Assembly (NCBI GenBank): GCA_038030265.1 | Contig: CM075941.1 | Coordinates: forward strand, 13,764,001 to 13,828,000 | DNA: 64,000 nt | Direction: 5' to 3' | From: Corythucha ciliata | Taxonomy: Eukaryota > Arthropoda > Insecta > Hemiptera > Tingidae | In this document: positions 1-11,195 of the stretch, piece by piece | How positions within the stretch are numbered: the first letter of the stretch is position 1 | Layout of the letters: each line of letters opens with the position of its first letter | Made by a program: the position numbers and the translations under genes | The notes under the pieces: generated by a model | Seen by the model: only the letters and a program-made list of their open reading frames with translations | Told to the model about the DNA's origin: nothing | Databases searched by the model: none

Positions 1-589
1 ACGTAACCTATGGTTGCCCGCGAACTAGGCAGCAAAGATTTCCAGGAAACTTCCCTGAGCCACTATCATCAAACTCGCCCCGCTTTCATTTTTTTTTTTT
101 TTTTTTTTAACTAACATTGCCAGTCGAAGGAGGGTCTGATGTATGAGGGGGGGATTGTGCACCTCTGCCTCGTCGTGTCTGGGAAGGGAAGTCTCTTGCT
201 TGAACTAAATGAGTTGGCATCTGCGAGATTTTGAGTTGATCTCGTTGAATTCCCAACTGTTCCCCTTTCACGTTCTCAGTGTGACGATTGTTTTAAAGGC
301 ACGATTCTATTTTGGGGCAATTACAAAACTCTTTGGTCATTAATCAGTAGTGTATCACTTATCTCCCTTCGTGCCACGAGCCACCAAGGAAGGAAAGCAA
401 AGTATAAATTCATCTATCGTCGTCATATGTAATCATTGAGGCGAGAATAGGATCACTCGTCACTAATATCACACATACTTTGAATTCGCGCCTTTAACTT
501 TTCGAGACGAGACCGAGACCGTGACGAGACCGACTTTTCATGATCGAGTCCGAGACCGAGACCACTCAAGTCTCGGTCTCGGTCTCGTG
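1..589. other. Gene-free sequence with GAGACC inverted repeat
   Basis: Noncoding. Between about 505 and 590, copies of the hexamer gagacc face copies of ggtctc. The segment cgagaccgaga / tctcggtctcg near 550-582 forms an 11-bp perfect stem. The right end, gtctcgtgcatcacta, resembles hAT-type transposon termini (TAGTGATGCACGAGAC read in reverse), but no matching left end is visible. Confidence 0.45.
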
Positions 590-1010
590 CATCACTAAAT
601 TTTAGTTGTGAAATTGCCATTTTTCTTAATTTTAGCACCGAATTAGCGTTTTTTCCCGCCTATTCTTTGTTTTTTTTCGTTTTTACGCTTGTAAAAAAGT
701 AAAAACCGGAGCGCGCATCAATTTTACCAAAGAACAACAAATTAGCGCTTTTTTTCTTCATTTTTTGCCATAAAGTGGCGAATCAGCGATTTTTTCTTAA
801 CTTTGATTTGGAAGTTTCATTGAGATACCGCGAGTTAACTCTTTTTCACAGTTTGTCTTGTCACAGCAAGACACCCCAAACCTGCGGTTTTGTCTCAATT
901 TAGGTACATATTTATTTAAGTTGCATCGAAAAAACGCGAATTAGAGCATTTACTCAATTTTAGCAACAAATATTAAAGCGCTATTACGCAATTTTAGTCA
1001 TGATTATTCG
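590..1010. repeat. Degenerate array, CGAATTAGCG type
   Basis: Loosely repeated phrases such as aattttagcaccgaattagcg, cgaatcagcg and gcgaattagag alternate with T-rich spacers roughly every 30 bases (irregular). The same motif family recurs at 17.1-18.2, 30.9, 39.5 and 61.6-63.0 kb. Confidence 0.6.
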
Positions 1011-1103
1011 TGTTTTTTCTATGCATTCAGTTGTGTACTTGCAACCGGTGTATATTCTGTTGACTCATTCCACGCCCTCTCCTCCCAGCCTTTTCAGGAT
1101 CTT

Positions 1104-1139
<36 letters not shown>

Positions 1140-1803
1140 AATGTTTGACCCTCCCTCGTACTGTTTGCTGCCGGGTTTGTTTAAGCTGAACTTCCATCTC
1201 TCATTTTTACCAAGCAGGCGGTCTTTAGCAACTCCAGAATGTCCTTGTTTGTTCCCCCTAGTAACAGCGTCCCAGGTCCTTATTCTGAGGGGCTCGCATT
1301 CGCTTTGTCGTGGTGGTGGTTTGCTTTTGAGGGAACCGCTGCACACGACCGGCATAGTCACGTGTGGATCAGCGTCCGGGCAGCTCCCGTCTCAGGGTTT
1401 TACCTCCGATCATTGATTTTCTGGAAGTGCTAAATTCATCATTGATGTTTGGAAAAGCCAAATCCACCAAGTTTGATTTTTAAAGGCCCCGTCCCAAGAA
1501 ATGGTTCCTTGAAGAACCAAGGAAGAAGAAGAAATTCTATAAAATTGATTTCAGGGGAGCTGTCATAAAAAAGTGATACATAAGTGAGGCGAGATGAGCG
1601 CGAATTTCACAGTCTAAGTGCGCACATTTTAAGCTGTTCTTGTCAATGCCAGCTCGCCAGTTATCAAGGGGGGTGGCAGCCGGGCGATCGCGGTCTAAGC
1701 CGTCCCCTGAAGTATAATGTTGAGACCATCATTTGTTTCTTAATGTTTTGATCCCTCCCCCTCGTACTGTTTGCGGCCGGTTTGTATTACTACCTGAACT
1801 TAA
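1011..1803. other. Gene-free; A32 run and a duplicated segment
   Basis: An A32 tract occupies 1105-1136. The sequence just after it (aatgtttgaccctccctcg..., 1140-1190) reappears diverged at 1741-1790 next to the tandem repeat, so this interval is bracketed by a direct duplication about 600 bp apart. No coding sign; the open frames here run through the poly-A tract. Confidence 0.5.
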
Positions 1804-2626
1804 TGGAATCAAAGGCTATTCAAAATGGAATCAATCATACCGAATATAATGCTTCTGGAATCAACTGGTGATTTGTAGTGATTTTTTTACCATTTCAACC
1901 CCTATTTTCCCCCCCTCCACCTTGACCGATTTGGTCCCAAATGCAATACCGACCGGGGCCTTATGACTACTGATTTTTGTGCCAAAGCGCGTTCCGCTAA
2001 ATTAATTTCTACGAGAGTTATCGTGCTAACAAGGCCTCACACTTACTTCCACCCAAGGACATCGCCCCCCTCCCCCTCGACTTTTTCAAAAAATTAAAAT
2101 TGGAATCAAAGGCTACTTTAACATGGAGTATACGTACTGAATATGATGCTTCTAGAATCAACTGGTGACTTGTAGTGATTTTTTGACCATTTCAACCCCT
2201 ATTTTCCCCCCCTCCACCTTGACCGATTTGGCTCAAATGCAATACCGACCGGGATCTTATGACTACTGATTTTTTAGATAAAGCGCGTTCTGCTAAATTA
2301 ATTTCTACGAGAGTTATCGTACTAACAAGACCACACACTTACTTCCACCCCGGGGGCACCACCCCCTCCCCCTTGACTTTTTCAAAAAATTAAAATGGGA
2401 ATCAAAGGATAGTCTAATATGGAGTATACGTACCGAATATGATGCTTCTCGAATCAACTGGTGATTTTTAGTGATTTTTTGACGACTTCAAGCCCGATTT
2501 TCCCCCCCTCCACCTTGACCGATTTGGCCCAAATGCAATACCGACCGGTGTCTTATGATTACTGATTTTTGTGCCAAAGCGCGTTCCGCTAAATTAACTT
2601 CTACGAGAGTTATCGTGCTAACAAGG
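1804..2626. repeat. Tandem repeat, ~297 bp x 2.8 copies
   Basis: Units begin with tggaatcaaagg at about 1804, 2101 and 2397, giving a period of about 297 bp. Each carries accatttcaacccc (diverged in the third), ccctccaccttgaccgattt and atttctacgagagttatcg in the same order. The third copy breaks off after gctaacaagg at about 2626 into an AT-rich tract. Differences between copies are scattered substitutions. Confidence 0.85.
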
Positions 2627-5600
2627 AAACGGCCATAAATATACATATAATTATATAATATATATAAAGAAATAAATATATATATGAATTCCGGAGACCA
2701 CTGAATTCGTGTTCTAGAGGTTCTGAAACGTGAAAAAAACTTGACATGACCCATGTTTGCCACCATCACGACGAGATCAATAGTGCATTTTCAGAATGAA
2801 ATGCACTAAAAAAAAAAAAAAAAAAACTGTGAAAGGGGCAACTATTTGACTATGTATAGGTACCTCAATTTGCATGTCTTGCGAAATGAATCTGACGGTG
2901 GAAATCATATAAACAGGACGGATTTTCGATTCGAAGGGTTCCCTCTTACAGTATTTATCGGTTCCTGGTTTTTAGGAATTGGTTTTCAGAGGATGTTGAT
3001 AGGAATCGAAGAAGTTTTACCCGCGAACGGCAAAGAGAGAGGGAATGCACAGAGAACTCACTGTCGCTAATTACTCCTAATCCAATCAGGCTGATCGACG
3101 CTATTCACTTTAGCAAGATTTCATAATAAGTTGCGGTCAGTCGAATCCAAAGGGATCGGATCATGGGGGATAATCTGAGTCGTCCTCTCCCTTTGGCCAG
3201 TCCGTTTTCCTCACGTCAGCGGGTAATGGGAAGGACTTTTTTGAAACCTTCTAAAACCTGTTGTTTTTGTGTTTAGGGATGGGTAGGGTAGAGGAAGGAG
3301 AACGAGAAAAAAATAGGTCACGACGCGGGCACGATTAATGTCGCCGAAGTTGATAAAAAAGCTAGCAATTGAGAAACTCATGAAACCTGTCTTGTTTATG
3401 CCGTTTGTGCTCTTTTCAAAGTAACAATTTCTTTAAGGAAACCTTCGAAATATGTTTTTGCCGTTTTCTTTTTTTTTTTAAATGTAATTGGATTCTCGGG
3501 GAAAAGGGCTTGAGAAAAGCAAAATGAAATACGAAAATGCGGTTGACGGAGTTCTTTGGCAAACTAGGAATGAAAAGGTATGAACTGAAATGGGATGGTT
3601 GAGGGCGGGTGTCCTAACGAAGTTATTTTAGGTAAGGAAGAGAGTGAAGCCAACGGTAAAGCGTGCGGTCTATATCTTTTCGCCTTATAGACCTTCTACT
3701 TTACTGTCACTCTCACTTATGTTGCCCTCATTATGAGGACACCGCTTTAAGTGCTCGCGCTCGCGTTACACGGCATCACTTCACTTACTCTGACACCACA
3801 AACCTCCCTCCTCCCTGTGCACAGCCCACCGGCAGCGTCGTTCCATCAAGTTATGTCTGTACCGGGTGAGCTAGGAAACCTTAAAACTTATAACTATTCT
3901 CCTCAGCGTGTGATGGTAGATTTCTTCTTCTGCAGGCAATGGGGTGGTGGTGGAGGGGGTTGATATCTCTTTGCCTAGGTGACTCATGTACACCAACGTC
4001 TCTTACGCAAGCATAATTTATAGTGGATTGGTTACTCTGTCACAAAAAACCCGCGGTATATATATATAAAGTTGAAAAACTGTGAATTAAGTCCCGCGTT
4101 CAAACTAGCAATTTCCCGTCTGGTTCAGTCTGTCAAACAAAGATACATTTGTACGCGCCCCTGACGCTCGGTCTACTGTTGGTCAGAGGCTAGCCTTTTC
4201 ACTCCCTCATGGTGTGAACGCCGTGCCTATAATGTTGTTGGTAATTCCGTCCCCACTGCACCGAGCAGTTTAACTTGAGCGGGTTAAAACCCAATAATCC
4301 GAACGTCGCGCGTTAATGAATGGGAGGAAATGCGATATCAATACAAACACCCCACCCCTCTTCTTCAGCAGAGGTAATAATTGTCAAACTTCCTCGCCCC
4401 TTTATATACGTCACTCTCTTCAGGCGAAATCCCCCGCTTATTGGCTTACAGCGTTCAATATCTCTCATCAACGTTGTTGAGTGTACCGATGGGGGAGCGC
4501 CTGATGAACACCCTCCCTCCTGCTTCGTCATTAAGTAGAGACATTTTGAGTGTTGAGAGAAAGGGCCTCGCAGAGTAGGAAACGCAAGGTCTGCAGTGGT
4601 TAATGATTTCGCCACGTCTGAGTAACGATTTTCAGATAAACAGTTCATTTCCTTTGCAATAATTTAGTTTTAGATTCTGCCCCCCATCCTCAATCCCTCA
4701 TCCCCGTGAGGTTCCTCCATTCACAGTGGTTCACACCCGCACCCGCCTTTTCGGTGTCTCACGCTTCTTCAAGATAGATGGTTCTCGAAAATGATATATA
4801 GAGGGCCGCCGCCGCCACCACTCCCCTCCAGCGAATAATACATGCTTTCAACCGGTAAAGTTTGCACACTAGAAAACTTGCGACTCCCCCCTCCCACCGG
4901 CAGTCCACCCATGGCCCACTGTTTAAGTGTGGAAAACTGATGTTTAAGTTTTCTCGAGGAGGGAGGAAAAAGTTGTGAAAACAACGGAAAGTTTGAGAGA
5001 AGTGCTTGGATGTTTGGGGGGAGGGGGGTCACTTCGAGCAGATTTTACCGAGCTGAGGGGTAGGGGGTTACATTAAAATAAGTTCTGTAGGAGTGAATGG
5101 TGATGGGGAGGGGGAGGCGTGTGTTTTGGGATAGAGGCGTGAAACCAATAATTTGCCGGGAAGTTAGATTATAGCCCTCACGACAGTTCAGTCTTGAAGG
5201 GGAGAAGAAGAATGCAGTATCGGGCTCTTTTGTATTCTCCTTCATGAAAGGATCGGGAGGGGGATTTATGAAGCCTTCGAAATTCGGGCTTTTCAGGGCT
5301 TCCGTACGGCCGCAAAACATCTTCTTTTTGAGTTTACAAGATACGCGTTTTTCAGTGTTTTGGAGGTGATAAAGCGCGCGTTTTTCAACTGTTGAGAGGA
5401 TCTTTGTGCGAATCCAGTGGCCATCGGCTGGTGAACAATGAGAGTGTGAGCTTTCGATGAGAAATTAAAAAGGCCGAGTGCTGGTTATAGTTAACTCGTA
5501 CCTATTATGTGCGATGTGTGGCTAGATTGGGGGGCGGTGGCTGCAGGAGGTGGGGGGGCTAGTGGCTTCACTAAATGGTGTGGTCGTTGATAGAGCAATG

Positions 5601-8600
5601 CTCAGCATGGCGCATCTTGTTGACGTGGGGGAGAGATCAAGAAATGGTTGGAGTAAACACCAATTTTTTGGACAGTTTCTTCGTTAAAAAGTAGGCTACT
5701 TGAAGAAAATTGACTGTGACTGAATCGGGAAAAATTAAATTTCAAGTTTATGACTTTTAAAGTCCTTCTGTGGCTGCTCTTGAAGGTGAATGGACAACCC
5801 TCCAGAAAGTGACTATTGAGCCCCACCATGTCTCCCGATTGCGCTAGTTTGAAACATTTTCCCGGAATTTTTGATTAAGGGCTTTATCAGTAAAATTTAT
5901 GCTTCCAATCAATCATGCATGGCACCCTACTGTTTTAAAATTGAAACAAAACGTTCGTGTGATTAAAGCGCTCGCGAGGTGTTGCGGGGTGGGGCGCGGG
6001 TTCACCACCAATGATCCTGTGGTGAAGTGCGGGAGGATGCTCACTCTCTTCTCACGCACACTCTCTCTCACTCACTTACGCATGCACGCTCAAAGCTTAT
6101 GTAATGAGAGAATGCAGGGAGGGAGTGTGAGAATACCCCTCCTCACCTCCTCTGTTACTACACCGGGTGACCGTGCGTTGTACTGAGTGAGAGGTCCGCC
6201 TCCAACCAACGTTGTTCTTCTTCTTCCTGCGGCGTGAGGCCGGTGTGTTGTTGGTGGGGAAAAGTGATCGAAGCTGTTTTAGTATCGCGCCAGCTCTGGT
6301 TACGTTCACAGAGCTGTGTGGTAGAGGAACTTAACAGGAAAAAAATCTGTTCGGTTTTTTGTAGGTTACTGGAATATCTCGATCGCACCGGTGCGGATTA
6401 ATTCTTGGAGCTCATTGTCTTTGTGTTTATTGTCCCCAACCCCTTCTTCTCTTTACCCTTTTGTTCCGGCACATTTTTGTCGTTTTATTCGGATTTTGAA
6501 ACATCTCAACTCGAACACGAGGTGAGTGTTGATTTTACGCGTATAAAATGTTCACAAAAAGTACGTGTTGCCTCAAGGTTGGACCGTCAAAGATAAATGC
6601 CGCATTCTCCACTTGTTTACGTGTCTAAATTAGATACCTACTTATAAGATATCGAAGTTTTGATTGAATTTTATTTAAATTTAAGGGCAAATAAATTTTG
6701 CTAGAATGTTATTTTCTGACTTAAGAAGCGTTCAAAAGCAAACATACCAGCTAGTGGTTTGAATATTAAATTAAATGTAAACATTAATCAATTTACGAGG
6801 CTCTTCCCACTTGACGCCTCTTCGTTTTCCCTAAATTTATGGCTACGTTAGTATTTGGTTTGTTGTCACTCTACATTTTCAGCTAATTGCTAATCCCCCT
6901 CCCTCAACCTCCTCACTATCTGGACTCTTCCGTAAATTCACACCCGCAAAAATGGTTCGAGTGTGTGACACCCGAGGAGCGAATTTTTCTCACTCTGCGG
7001 GCCGGGGGGGGGGGCAGCGAGGTAATAACTATAGGGAGCCCCTTAAACGTCCTTGTGGTGAAATCTTTCAGATGCGCAAATTGAGTTTTCCCCCCGGCTA
7101 TCCCATCATGTGTAATTCTATATACGCGATTTGAATAAAGCGGTCGCCTTTAATTAATGTCGCCCTCTTGAAAGGCGACTCTGAAAATGAAGACTTGAAA
7201 TACGGAATGATATGGAGGGGGGAGGGTGAAGGTGTTTCAAAGATTTTCGGATATTAGATGTGAAGGGGGGGGGGGCTTAATAGGGCGCCGAGAGCGTTAC
7301 GTCTTAAAAAGAAAAACTCTTGTTGCCTCTCTTTTCACTCAAAACCTCATCTCTCCCCTCGAGGGCCTTTTAAAACTTGATTTTAACTTCTTCCGCGCGG
7401 TCTTAACTCCTTTTTCGAAAGTTCCATGATTTAATTATTCGAAAGAGGAACCCCTTCCCTCACATCTTGTCTTCTCTCTGTCATCATCTTCACGCGATCC
7501 TGTAAAGGTTTGAAGGGTTGTAAGTGGTAGAATTGCCGCTGTCATTAAATTGTCATTTCCCTCCCATCGCCATCCCCGCAGACCCCCCGCCCTGCCCTAT
7601 AACCACCATGAATATCGGAGCAGGCAAAAGCAGATCACTTCCAGAAGAACAGGTCTCAATGAGCTGGAAAGATAAAACCCATGCGGCCGCGTGTGTATAC
7701 GAGTACCCCCTCCCCTCTCACGACACGCCAACCAGTCACCCTCGATAGTGCCTTTGAAAAAAACAGAGGTGTTTCTCCAGGGATCAGGGTTCGTGCGCCC
7801 GCGTCTTAAATTATGGCTTTTTGCTTATCAGACTTTATGGTCTCTTATACACAATAGTTGGAGATAATTTAACGGCGCGGGTTGGTAGGGGGGGGTAGAC
7901 CTTGTAAAAAAACGTGTTCCATGTTATCTACCTGAAAAGTTAATATCACCCCGGTCTGATACGATTTAATATTTGCCTAATCGCTAGGCCTTGATTCGTT
8001 TAAAATTTGTCACGTTCACTTTTAAACGTGAACAGAAAGCTTTTTAGAACATAAACGTCCTCACGGAGGCGTATATCTGCCTAAATGACAAGAAATGTGA
8101 AGACATTTTTATCTTTTCCGGATCTCACCCTTTCCCATCTTCATATCGTCTTAGGCCTTGTCTAGAAGAGGGCCGTACAAAGGCCATAGAGCCTACAACA
8201 TAGCTTCAAAGCCTCAGTTTGTCTCAGGACACCCCCCCCCCCCCCAAGTTTATCAAAAATAGGAAGGGGGTGAAGTGTTTCGCGACTGGAGCATGGCGCG
8301 ATTTTTAAGAAAACCATTTTTCCATCGTTATTAGGTTCGTCGAAACATTCCTTCGAGATTACAAAAATACTTATTTTTAAAGTAGTGGTCCTTAGACCGT
8401 AAAAAGGGTGTTTTTAGCATTTTTATGCATTCAAGTATCAAATTGCTGCGCCTGCACGGCGTATTTTGTTTCGTCTGAGGGAAGGGGGAGGGCGAGAACC
8501 AGATAACGTGAAATTGACTTGCTTTGACAATTTATAGGAAGCTTTTTCTTTTTAACTCGTTCTTCTCTCTCATCGGTGACTATGAATAGACGTCACTGAG

Positions 8601-8802
8601 AGAAACGAGCGTGCGGCTATGAATTTTTATTTGTTTTTTTAGCTTTTACTCTAGCGGCATAAAGACTGTGGATAGGGTGAACGTGGCGTCGTGATATTGG
8701 GCTGTTATTCGACTTGAAACCCAAAAAATCAATGAAGCCCGGTTTAGTATGTTGTGGCACACGAGTTTCGCTGAACCGCTTGGTGTCCCGCAAGTGGTGA
8801 AG
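2627..8802. other. Long gene-free region
   Basis: No open frame here looks like protein. It holds an AT-dinucleotide tract (2640-2690), an A-run (2809-2826) and several poly-G or poly-C runs (about 5007-5026, 7003-7012, 7266-7276, 8231-8244). A GTGAGT follows cgaacacgag at 6521 with no convincing acceptor, so it was not called an exon. Confidence 0.5.
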
Positions 8803-9020
8803 GTGCACTAGGTGGGAGCACCTAGTGCGACACAGTGCGGATCGTCACATAAATTTAAGTTAAGAGGCCATGATAGCCTCAACTTGAAATAGCGTACACC
8901 GTCGTAGCCGTATAAGCGGAGTGCCCCGCTATAGCTACTGTCATAGTATAGCTTTGTCCGAAATAAAACTAAATAAGTGTGTGAAGCGTCACCCACTATA
9001 CTGCATAATGTGCGCTCCAA
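8803..9020. mobile_element. Possible old foldback element
   Basis: A perfect 10-bp hairpin (gcactaggtg / cacctagtgc) sits at the left end, and further stems occur inside (aagttaagaggc / gcctcaactt). The right end, read in reverse, is ggagcgcacattatg, which matches the inner terminal sequence of the long-TIR element at 61776-62331. Arms are badly decayed and no target duplication is clear. Confidence 0.3.
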
Positions 9021-9164
9021 GCCTTTTAATGAGTGCGGGGGGGGGGTAGTTGTTATAATATGGGCGTAGCCTTCTGGGGGGGGGGGGGATAATGTGGGCA
9101 GCTTCCTTCCCCTAGACTTAAAAGCGAAGCCGTAGATACCGTCGAAAAGTACGAATCATTCAGG

Positions 9165-10010
9165 GTTGCTAAATTCGGTTTCGTCAATGTTCTCGCAAAA
9201 AAACAATTTACACGTTTATAACTCACTAAAAACCCAATTTCGCGAGGTTGTGTTATCTCCCCCCTCCTTCTTCCAAGAATCCATTTTGACTGGAATGGCT
9301 CCCGAAAATATAAAGGCTCGTATTTCGCTCACTACAACGCCAATTACGATGAGCTCTGCGTCTGACAGCTCGATTTCCCGAGAGTGGGAGTAAGAGACCA
9401 ATTTAGCAGATACTGTGCACTAAAAACCCAATTCCGTAAGCTTTAACTCACTAAAACCCAAATTTCTGGGATTTCGCTCTTTAAAGACAATTTTTTAGGG
9501 ATGTTTCCAACCAAAAAACACGTGTTTGACACGATGAAATAGGCATAAAAACGATTGTGGCGGATTTTGTTCACTTAAGGCCTCGCCACACCGAACGCGA
9601 ACTGCCGCGCGGACTGGTCCGCACGCGGAAAAACTATGGTAACGGGGTATACCTCACCCACGTTGTCATGTTTTTTTAGCGAGCAGACCAGTCCGCGCGG
9701 CAGTTCGCGCTCGGTGTGGCGAGGCCTTATAGAACTATTTTCGTGGGGCTGGCTCGCTAAAAAAAATCGCGGAATTTCGTTCGCTGAAAACTCAATTTAG
9801 CGAGCTTGCATCATTCAAAACCAATTCCGTGAATTTGATTACACCATATTGGCGATTCTGGCTCACTAAACGCCAAGTTTGCGGGTTTTTTCTCACTAAA
9901 AAAACAGTTTTGGGGACCTGGTTCATTAAACCAAAATTTCATGGTTAGCTCCAAAAGTATCACTTTCTGGGGGAAAAATGTCAGTTTTAGGACCGAGAAT
10001 GCAATGCGTA
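9165..10010. repeat. Degenerate array, CTCACTAAAA-CCAATTTCGCG type
   Basis: Phrases of the form tcactaaaaacccaatttcgcg recur with varied spacing of roughly 25-45 bases. A 150-bp hairpin transposon is embedded at 9578-9727. Similar units return at 10395-10705, 11215-11295, 41.4-41.8, 50.15-50.37 and 60.2-61.4 kb. Confidence 0.6.
9578..9727. mobile_element. 150-bp hairpin MITE (AGGCCTCGCCACACC family), intact
   Basis: The left arm begins aggcctcgccacaccgaacg and the right arm is its near-perfect reverse complement, ending ggtgtggcgaggcct. The arms are about 45 bp around a ~60-bp centre. Flanks are TTA on the left and TAT on the right, so a TA duplication is possible but ambiguous. A second copy in opposite orientation, with a deletion, lies at 42371-42492. 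Confidence 0.85.
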
Positions 10011-10065
10011 TGTTTCCCAGTAGATACGTTAGTTTTTTACGCATAACGACTCATTCTGAGCAAAT

Positions 10066-10196
10066 ATATAGCGTTTCCAATTAGCATAAAATTCTGCTAC
10101 GCGGAAATTCATTTCGACCCGTCTTTTTCATCAGAGAAGACGGGTGGAAATGAACTGCCCAAATGCAAAATTTTGTGCAAGTGGGAAACTCTGATA
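10066..10196. mobile_element. ~125-bp foldback element
   Basis: The two halves are inverted copies. Left gtttcc..ttagcataaaattctgc and ttcatttcgacccgtctt face right aagacgggtggaaatgaa and gcaaaattttgtgcaagtgggaaac. The gacgggtggaaa motif also occurs inside the TA-flanked MITE at 41873-42258. Ends are uncertain by a few bases. Confidence 0.6.
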
Positions 10197-10394
10197 GTGT
10201 CTGGTGGTTAATTGCGCTAAATTCCAAGTTGATGGACTATCAGATCTTTTGCGAGAGACTCATCCTCGAGTATAAGCCTGCAATTAGCAATGGAGGAATG
10301 GTGCAATTGATATCTTCTCCAGTGAAAATGCTCTGTGAACATCCCTAGATCATGGGCAAGCTACGCCTCTGGTCTACATATAGGTGCAGGAAGT

Positions 10395-10705
10395 GAATGC
10401 CCCTTCCAACCACAATTTCACGGGGTTCGCTCAATAAAAAAACAAATTTCACAGAATTGCTTCCACAAAAAGTCAATTTCACTAGGTTGATCCATTCCGA
10501 AATTCAATTTCGCGGGGTTGACTCAATCAAAAAAAATAATTTAACGGAATTGTGCCCATCAAAATAATTATTTCGTGGGTCCATCTCTTTCTCAGTCCGA
10601 ATTTCGCGGATAAGGCACTCAAACGCATCAATTCAGCGGCTGTACCTCATTCAAGAACCAATTTTGCTTTTGGCTCATTTGAAAAAAAATAATTAAGCCG
10701 CCTTT
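10395..10705. repeat. Degenerate array, continuation of the 9.2-kb type
   Basis: Units such as ttcgcggggttgactcaatc and atttcacggggttcgctcaat repeat irregularly about every 35 bases. The array resumes briefly at 11215-11295 after the nested hairpin and MITE, so those elements entered an existing array. Confidence 0.55.
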
Positions 10706-10710
10706 AGGTT

Positions 10711-11195
10711 CAAGCTTTAAGGGGGAGTTGTACATGTGTTTCCTCGACCCCCCTCCAATCATACCTCGCCTACTCCGCGTTACGGAAATTACCGCCGTAT
10801 TTCTGCAGCAATCGTGGACTTCAAGGGCTCATTTAAATCTTCAGGAAATTCCGCACAAGCGTACGATCTTGCTTTCCTAAATAAGTCGTCGAAAGAGTGT
10901 GAATTTTCAAGGTAAAAGTTTGTGTGCGTTTTACAGTTATTTTAGGGATGAAAAATACGAAAAAGGAAGATCGTACGCTTTTGCGGAATTTCCTGAAGAT
11001 TTAAATGAGCCCTTGATGTACACGATTGGTGCAAAAATACGGCGGTAATTTCCGTAACGCGGAGTAGGGGAGGTATGATTGGAGGGGGGTCGAGGAAACA
11101 CATGTGCAACTCCCCCTTAAAAAACTGAGCTGTGGGCTTCAACCAATCAGAGCGCTTGACTGGTTGAAGCCCATAGCTCAGCTTTTTAAAGCTTG
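10711..11195. mobile_element. ~86-bp palindromic element split by a TTAA MITE
   Basis: Removing the MITE with one TTAA leaves caagctttaa joined to aaaactgagctgtgggc on the left. The right arm, gcccatagctcagcttttt then aaagcttg, is its inverted copy. The two arms pair over about 35 bp. The pre-insertion site can thus be read from the right arm, which shows that exactly TTAA was duplicated. Confidence 0.75.
10721..11116. mobile_element. 396-bp TTAA-flanked MITE, copy A (piggyBac-like)
   Basis: TTAA occurs at 10717-10720 and again at 11117-11120. The arms are about 150 bp, start gggggagttgtacatgtg, and pair with the right end almost perfectly. The loop (about 10871-10966) contains no open frame. 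TTAA target duplication and a G-rich terminus suggest mobilisation by a piggyBac-type transposase; this is inferred, as no transposase is present. Copies B (24767) and C (46868) lie in the same window. Confidence 0.85.

Noticed and set aside
505..600. hAT MITE terminus
   Set aside because: The right end resembles hAT termini but no left terminus or 8-bp duplication was found.
6405..6520. Possible exon ending at GTGAGT (6521)
   Set aside because: No clear acceptor or promoter upstream and no conserved frame.
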